Made by a program: the position numbers and the translations under genes
The notes under the pieces: generated by a model
Told to the model about the DNA's origin: nothing
The model's input: the letters and a program-made list of their open reading frames with translations, nothing else
Databases searched by the model: none
In this document: piece after piece, positions 60,616 to 64,000 of the stretch
How the letters are laid out: each line of letters opens with the position of its first letter
How positions within the stretch are numbered: position 1 is the stretch's first letter
From: WTFV01 sp965200895
GTDB taxonomy: Bacteria; Acidobacteriota; Vicinamibacteria; Vicinamibacterales; UBA8438
DNA length: 64,000 nt
Reading direction: 5' to 3'
Assembly: GCA_965200895.1 (NCBI GenBank)
Contig: CBDAVM010000003.1
Location: 31,411-95,410, forward strand

Positions 60616-61980
60616 TCAGTAGTCGGCGGCGGCCAGCGATACCCGGATGATCTCCTCGTCGTTGCGCGTCACGAGGTGGCGGTTGGCATAGGCCGGCTGC
60701 GTCCAGTTGACGGCCCGGTCCTCGAAACGGCGCGGCCCGTAGCCGGCGCGCGAGGTCGGCTCGATCAGCCGGGTGCGGTCGATCTCGACGTAGCCCTCCG
60801 GCGTGAACTGCGCGATGATGAGGAACCCGGCGTCGTTGTTCACGAAGTACCGATCGCCGTGGCGCACCAGGAAGGCGGCGCCCCAGCGGCGCTGCACGGT
60901 CATTCGGTCGCTGACCCACAGGCGCTCGCCGGTCCTCGCGTCCAGGCCGCGCAGCTCGCCGTAGCTGCCCACGCCGTAGATGGTGTCGTCCTCGATGATC
61001 GGCGTCGTGATGAGCGAGTGCAGTCCCCGCGTCTGATCGGGCATCTCGCCGGTGCCGGCGACCTGCCAGAGCACGTCGGCGTCGGGGCGGTCGGTGTCGA
61101 GACGCAGCATGAGCGACCCGCCGTAGAACTGGGAGAAGAACAGGTAGTTGTCGCTGCGCACGGGCGTCGCCACGGTGATCGCCGAACGCGCCTCCCACGC
61201 TTCCTCCCAGTAGGTCTCGCCCGTCTCCGGATTCAGCGAGCGGACCCCGCGCGGATGCCAGATGATGAGCTGGCGGACGCCGCCCGCCTCGTAGATGACA
61301 GGCTGCGCGTAGCCCATCTCGGTCACGACGTCGATGGCTCGCCAGACCTCCGCGCCGGTGCGCTTGTCGAAGGCCACGACGAGCGCGTCCGGCTCGCCGC
61401 CGACGATGGCGATCAGCAGATCGCCTTCGACCAGGGGCGAGCTGGATGTCCCCCAGACCGGAACCGTCGTGTCGTACTCGACGACCGTGTCGTGCTGCCA
61501 GAGCACCGCGCCGGTCTCCACATCGAGGCAGAGAAGCATCCCGGCGCCGCCGGCGACGTAGACGCGGTCGCCGTCCACGGTCGGCGTCGCGCGGGGCCCG
61601 GTCGCGTACGAGAACTGCAGATTGCGGTACGCGGTCGGCCATTCGTGGGTCCAGAGCACGTCGCCCGTTCGCTCGTCGAGCGCGAGGACGCGCTCGGTGC
61701 CGTCCATCACCCGCGTCTCGGGGAGGAACTCGAAGTCGGTGACGAAGACGCGCCCGTCGGCGACGACGGGGCCGGCGAAGCCTCCCCGGACCGGCGTCCG
61801 CCAGACCACCTTCAATCCGTCGGGCGGAAACCGATCGACGATACCGTCCTCGGTCCAGACCGCCCCGCGCCCCGCGCCACGCCATTCGGGCCAGTCCGCC
61901 GCATGGAGCGAGGTTCCCACCAGAACCGTTCCCAGAACCGCGGTTCGGACCAGCCGCCGCAACATTCCCATGATCGTCAT
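60616..61980 (-). CDS. Secreted PQQ-like beta-propeller repeat protein (first of tandem pair)
   Basis: A 454-residue exported propeller protein. Leader about residues 1-27, mature protein starting near A-D-W-P-E-W-R-G. Propeller blades recur as G-D-R-V-Y-V-A-G-G-A-G-M-L-L-C-L-D-V-E-T-G-A-V-L-W, D-A-L-V-V-A-F-D-K-R-T-G-A-E-V-W-R and E-L-R-G-L-D-A-R-T-G-E-R-L-W. Proteins like this occur with DUF1592/DUF1552 and planctomycete-type genes; catalysis has not been shown and no PQQ-dehydrogenase active-site motif is present. The ATG at 61980 is in use or, with a better-spaced ggaaggga, the ATG at 61971. It is a close paralogue of the gene upstream, evidently from a tandem duplication. Confidence 0.85.
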   Translation of the reverse strand: MTIMGMLRRLVRTAVLGTVLVGTSLHAADWPEWRGAGRGAVWTEDGIVDRFPPDGLKVVWRTPVRGGFAGPVVADGRVFVTDFEFLPETRVMDGTERVLALDERTGDVLWTHEWPTAYRNLQFSYATGPRATPTVDGDRVYVAGGAGMLLCLDVETGAVLWQHDTVVEYDTTVPVWGTSSSPLVEGDLLIAIVGGEPDALVVAFDKRTGAEVWRAIDVVTEMGYAQPVIYEAGGVRQLIIWHPRGVRSLNPETGETYWEEAWEARSAITVATPVRSDNYLFFSQFYGGSLMLRLDTDRPDADVLWQVAGTGEMPDQTRGLHSLITTPIIEDDTIYGVGSYGELRGLDARTGERLWVSDRMTVQRRWGAAFLVRHGDRYFVNNDAGFLIIAQFTPEGYVEIDRTRLIEPTSRAGYGPRRFEDRAVNWTQPAYANRHLVTRNDEEIIRVSLAAADY

Positions 61981-62143
61981 TCCCTTCCGTGCCGAGCCTG
62001 TTCACTCCGGCGTTGCGACAAACGGCCGCGTCGCCGCGCCGGGCGCGTCTGCCGATCTCCTCGACATCCGGGGCGGCCTGCGGCAAACGGCCGCGCCGGG
62101 CGCCGCACGGACTGCGATGCACATCGCTGCGCCCACACTCCGC

Positions 62144-62240
62144 CCGCTGTCGTCAATCGCCAGCGGTCCTCCTGTCGCCGCTTTCCGGGCGCGCCGCGGA
62201 CTGCCGCGCCCCCGCCTCCCCGCTCCGCTGTCGTCAATCG
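62144..62240. repeat. Duplicated gene-end sequence in the spacer between propeller genes
   Basis: ccgctgtcgtcaatcg occurs at 62144-62159 and again at 62225-62240, where it contains the stop codon of the second propeller gene. The spacer 61981..62233 also has two copies of caaacggccgcg (near 62020 and 62085). This looks like residue of the duplication that created the gene pair; no gene is seen in the spacer. Confidence 0.65.
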
Positions 62241-63595
62241 TAGTCGCTGGCCGCGAGCGACGCGCGGATGATCTCGCGGTTGTTGCGGTGCACGACGTGC
62301 CGGTTCGCGTAGGCCGGGTGCGTCCAGTTGACCCCCCGATCCCAGCGCAGACGCGTGCCGGATCCGATGCCGGAGCGACCGTCCGCCTCGATGAGGCGGG
62401 TCCGGTCGAGCTCGACGTAACCCTCCGGCGTGAACTGCGCGATGATCAGGTAGCCCTCGTCGTTGTTGACGAAGTAACGGTCGCCATGGCGCACGAGGAA
62501 CGCAGCGCCCCAGCGCGCCTGCGCGGTCATGTCGCCGCTCATCCAGATCCGTTCTCCCGTCCGTGCATCCAGTCCCCGCAACTCGCCGTAGCTGCCCACG
62601 CCGTAGACGTAGTCGCCGATGATGAGCGGCGTGGTGATGAGCGCATGCAGGCCTTCGGTCTGATCCGGCATCTCGCTGCGGCTGCCTCCCCGCCACAGCA
62701 TCGACGCGTCGGGCCGATCCTGATTGAGCCGCATCATCATCGATCCGTTGTAGAACTGCGATACCAGGAGATAGTCGCCGCTGCGGACCGGGGTGGCGAC
62801 CGACATGCCGGCGCCGACCTCCCATTCCTGCTCCCAGTAGACCTCGCCGGTCTCCGGGTCGAGGGATACCAGCGCCGCCGCGTGCCAGACGATGAGCTGC
62901 CGCACGCCGCCCGCCTCGTAGATCACCGGCTGCCCGTAGCCCATCTCGCCGACGACCTCGACCGCGCGCCAGATCTCCTCGCCGGTCCGCTTGTCGAACG
63001 CCACGACCAGCGCGTCCGGCTCGCCCCCGACGACGGCAATCAGCCTGTCGCCGTCGACGAGCGGGGCGCTCGCGGTGCCCCAGGTCGGGATGCTGGTGTC
63101 GTACTCCTCGACGTAGTTCCTGCTCCAGATGACGTCGCCCGTCTCGACGTCCAGGCAGAACAGGTGGCCGGTGGCGCCGGAGACGTAGACCCGATCGCCG
63201 TCCACCGTCGGGGTGGCCCGCGGACCCTTCGCATAGGAGACCATCAGCATGCGATAGGTGGTCCGCCACTCGTGAGTCCAGAGCACCTCGCCGGTCTCCT
63301 CGTCGAGGGCGACGACGCGCTCGGTGCCGTCGAGGGTCCGCGATTCGGGATCCTCCAGCCAGTCGAGCACGAAGACGCGGCCATCGGCGACGGCCGGTCC
63401 CGAGTAGCCGGAACGGAGCGGCGTCCGCCACTTGACCTTCAGCCCCTCCGCCGGGAACGACTCGATGATGCCGTCCTCGTGCCAGATGCCCAGCCGATCG
63501 GCGCCGCGCCACTGCCGCCAGTCGTCCGCTCCCAGGGAAACCGTGAGCAGGCCAAACGCGACCAGCGCCAGCGCCAACTTCCGTACGACCTCCAT
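62234..63595 (-). CDS. Secreted PQQ-like beta-propeller repeat protein (second of tandem pair)
   Basis: A 453-residue paralogue of the preceding gene, matching it blade for blade, e.g. the stretch beginning G-E-P-D-A-L-V-V-A-F-D-K-R-T-G-E and R-W-G-A-A-F-L-V-R-H-G-D-R-Y-F. Leader about residues 1-22 (V-A-F-G-L-L-T-V-S-L-G-A). ATG 63595 is chosen because AGAGGTGG lies six to eight bases upstream; an earlier ATG at 63616 is in frame. The upstream 298 bp to the divergent gene includes a strong inverted repeat. Probable periplasmic scaffold or binding protein of unknown ligand. Confidence 0.85.
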   Translation of the reverse strand: MEVVRKLALALVAFGLLTVSLGADDWRQWRGADRLGIWHEDGIIESFPAEGLKVKWRTPLRSGYSGPAVADGRVFVLDWLEDPESRTLDGTERVVALDEETGEVLWTHEWRTTYRMLMVSYAKGPRATPTVDGDRVYVSGATGHLFCLDVETGDVIWSRNYVEEYDTSIPTWGTASAPLVDGDRLIAVVGGEPDALVVAFDKRTGEEIWRAVEVVGEMGYGQPVIYEAGGVRQLIVWHAAALVSLDPETGEVYWEQEWEVGAGMSVATPVRSGDYLLVSQFYNGSMMMRLNQDRPDASMLWRGGSRSEMPDQTEGLHALITTPLIIGDYVYGVGSYGELRGLDARTGERIWMSGDMTAQARWGAAFLVRHGDRYFVNNDEGYLIIAQFTPEGYVELDRTRLIEADGRSGIGSGTRLRWDRGVNWTHPAYANRHVVHRNNREIIRASLAASDYD

Positions 63596-63741
63596 GATCC
63601 ACCTCTTGCTTTCCATGTCATCGCGTCCGCCGCCGCGTCTTTCCCGGTCACCGGCCGGCGGAGGCCGCCTCGCGCGCCGCCCTATTGTGAACCAAAACCG
63701 CGCACCGGACGAATCCCGGCGGGCCGCCGGCGCTCGTGGAG

Positions 63742-63772
63742 CCTGTAGCGGACACGGCCTGTCCGCTACAGG
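63742..63772. promoter_or_regulatory. Perfect 13-bp inverted repeat between divergent genes
   Basis: CCTGTAGCGGACA and TGTCCGCTACAGG pair perfectly around cggcc. The site lies in the divergent promoter region, 122 bp from the + gene and 147 bp from the - gene, so an operator is plausible; a transcribed hairpin or mobile palindrome are alternatives. Confidence 0.5.
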
Positions 63773-63893
63773 GAACACGGGCGGGCACGCGGACCGACTT
63801 CTACCGGGCGCGAATACCCGAGAACACCGGGGACCGATTCTGGCACGGTCCCTGCTACACTGGGTACTGCCAGCCTGCCCGAGGAGAGTCCTG

Positions 63894-64000
63894 ATGTCGC
63901 GTACCGCTTCCTGTCTTCTGGCGGTTCTTCTTCTGCTGTCGCTCGCTGCGCCGTTGGCCTGGGCCGCCGAAGAACAACGGGCTCGTCGCCGCGAGGGAGC
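63894..64000 (+). CDS. Exported protein, N-terminal fragment
   Basis: The window ends 36 codons into a gene. ATG 63894 has gaggagag upstream. The sequence starts with a clear signal peptide: M-S-R-T-A-S-C-L-L-A-V-L-L-L-L-S-L-A-A-P-L-A-W-A followed by A-E-E-Q-R-A-R-R-R-E-G. The mature part is too short to identify. The reading frame stays open at the window's edge. Confidence 0.65.
   Translation, partial: MSRTASCLLAVLLLLSLAAPLAWAAEEQRARRREG

Overview
The window is very GC-rich bacterial DNA with long, mostly co-directional gene runs. The gene content suggests an Acidobacteriota genome of the Vicinamibacteria type: acidobacterial-style VWA proteins, many periplasmic PQQ beta-propeller proteins, DUF1592/DUF1552 proteins, a carboxypeptidase-regulatory TonB-dependent receptor and alkaline-phosphatase-superfamily enzymes fused to TPRs. 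That assignment is inference from families, since no 16S gene is present. Several reading frames are broken by single-base events, so the assembly may carry indel errors (for example a metagenome bin) or the genome may be shedding genes.

Regions. 1-11.0 kb: a partial AAA-ATPase-like gene, a heptad-repeat coiled-coil protein, then a secreted catabolic run on the + strand (DUF1592-type cytochrome, DUF1552 protein with frameshift, PQQ dehydrogenase, amidohydrolase, CocE-type hydrolase) and a secreted protein of unknown function. 11.2-12.2 kb: MNT/HEPN toxin-antitoxin pair. 12.2-17.7 kb: SLC13 transporter, TatA, DUF3179 protein, hypoxanthine phosphoribosyltransferase, citryl-CoA lyase-like protein, tRNA-Val(CAC). 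17.7-27.6 kb: housekeeping and repair (UvrB, DHH phosphoesterase, patatin-like protein, GreA, SpoU methyltransferase, RarA). 27.6-38 kb: PQQ alcohol dehydrogenase with its dihaem cytochrome c, VWA-TPR protein, HExxH metalloprotease with pentapeptide repeats, and a broken TonB-dependent receptor. 38-52.3 kb: a long minus-strand cluster with four alkaline-phosphatase-superfamily enzymes (two membrane-anchored and TPR-fused with Thr at the nucleophile position, two phosphodiesterase-like), an EMC3/YidC-like membrane protein, a ribbon-helix-helix protein, a sulfotransferase and a second glucose-dehydrogenase-type PQQ enzyme. 52.3-58.6 kb: MoaA, a DUF3052 protein and an ADP-forming acyl-CoA synthetase among gene debris (VOC, transposase and FtsX-type permease remnants) and a Phd/VapC pair. 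58.6-64 kb: serine beta-lactamase-family hydrolase, DUF983 protein, a tandem pair of secreted PQQ-like propeller proteins, and the start of a further exported protein.

How they may work together: the periplasm looks specialised for quinoprotein oxidation feeding c-type cytochromes, plus hydrolysis of exported or imported organic substrates. The 38-52 kb cluster looks like a surface modification system that moves phosphate- or sulfate-bearing groups onto envelope molecules; this is the best candidate here for an undescribed system. No PQQ biosynthesis genes, rRNA operon, CRISPR array or intact insertion sequence was seen.
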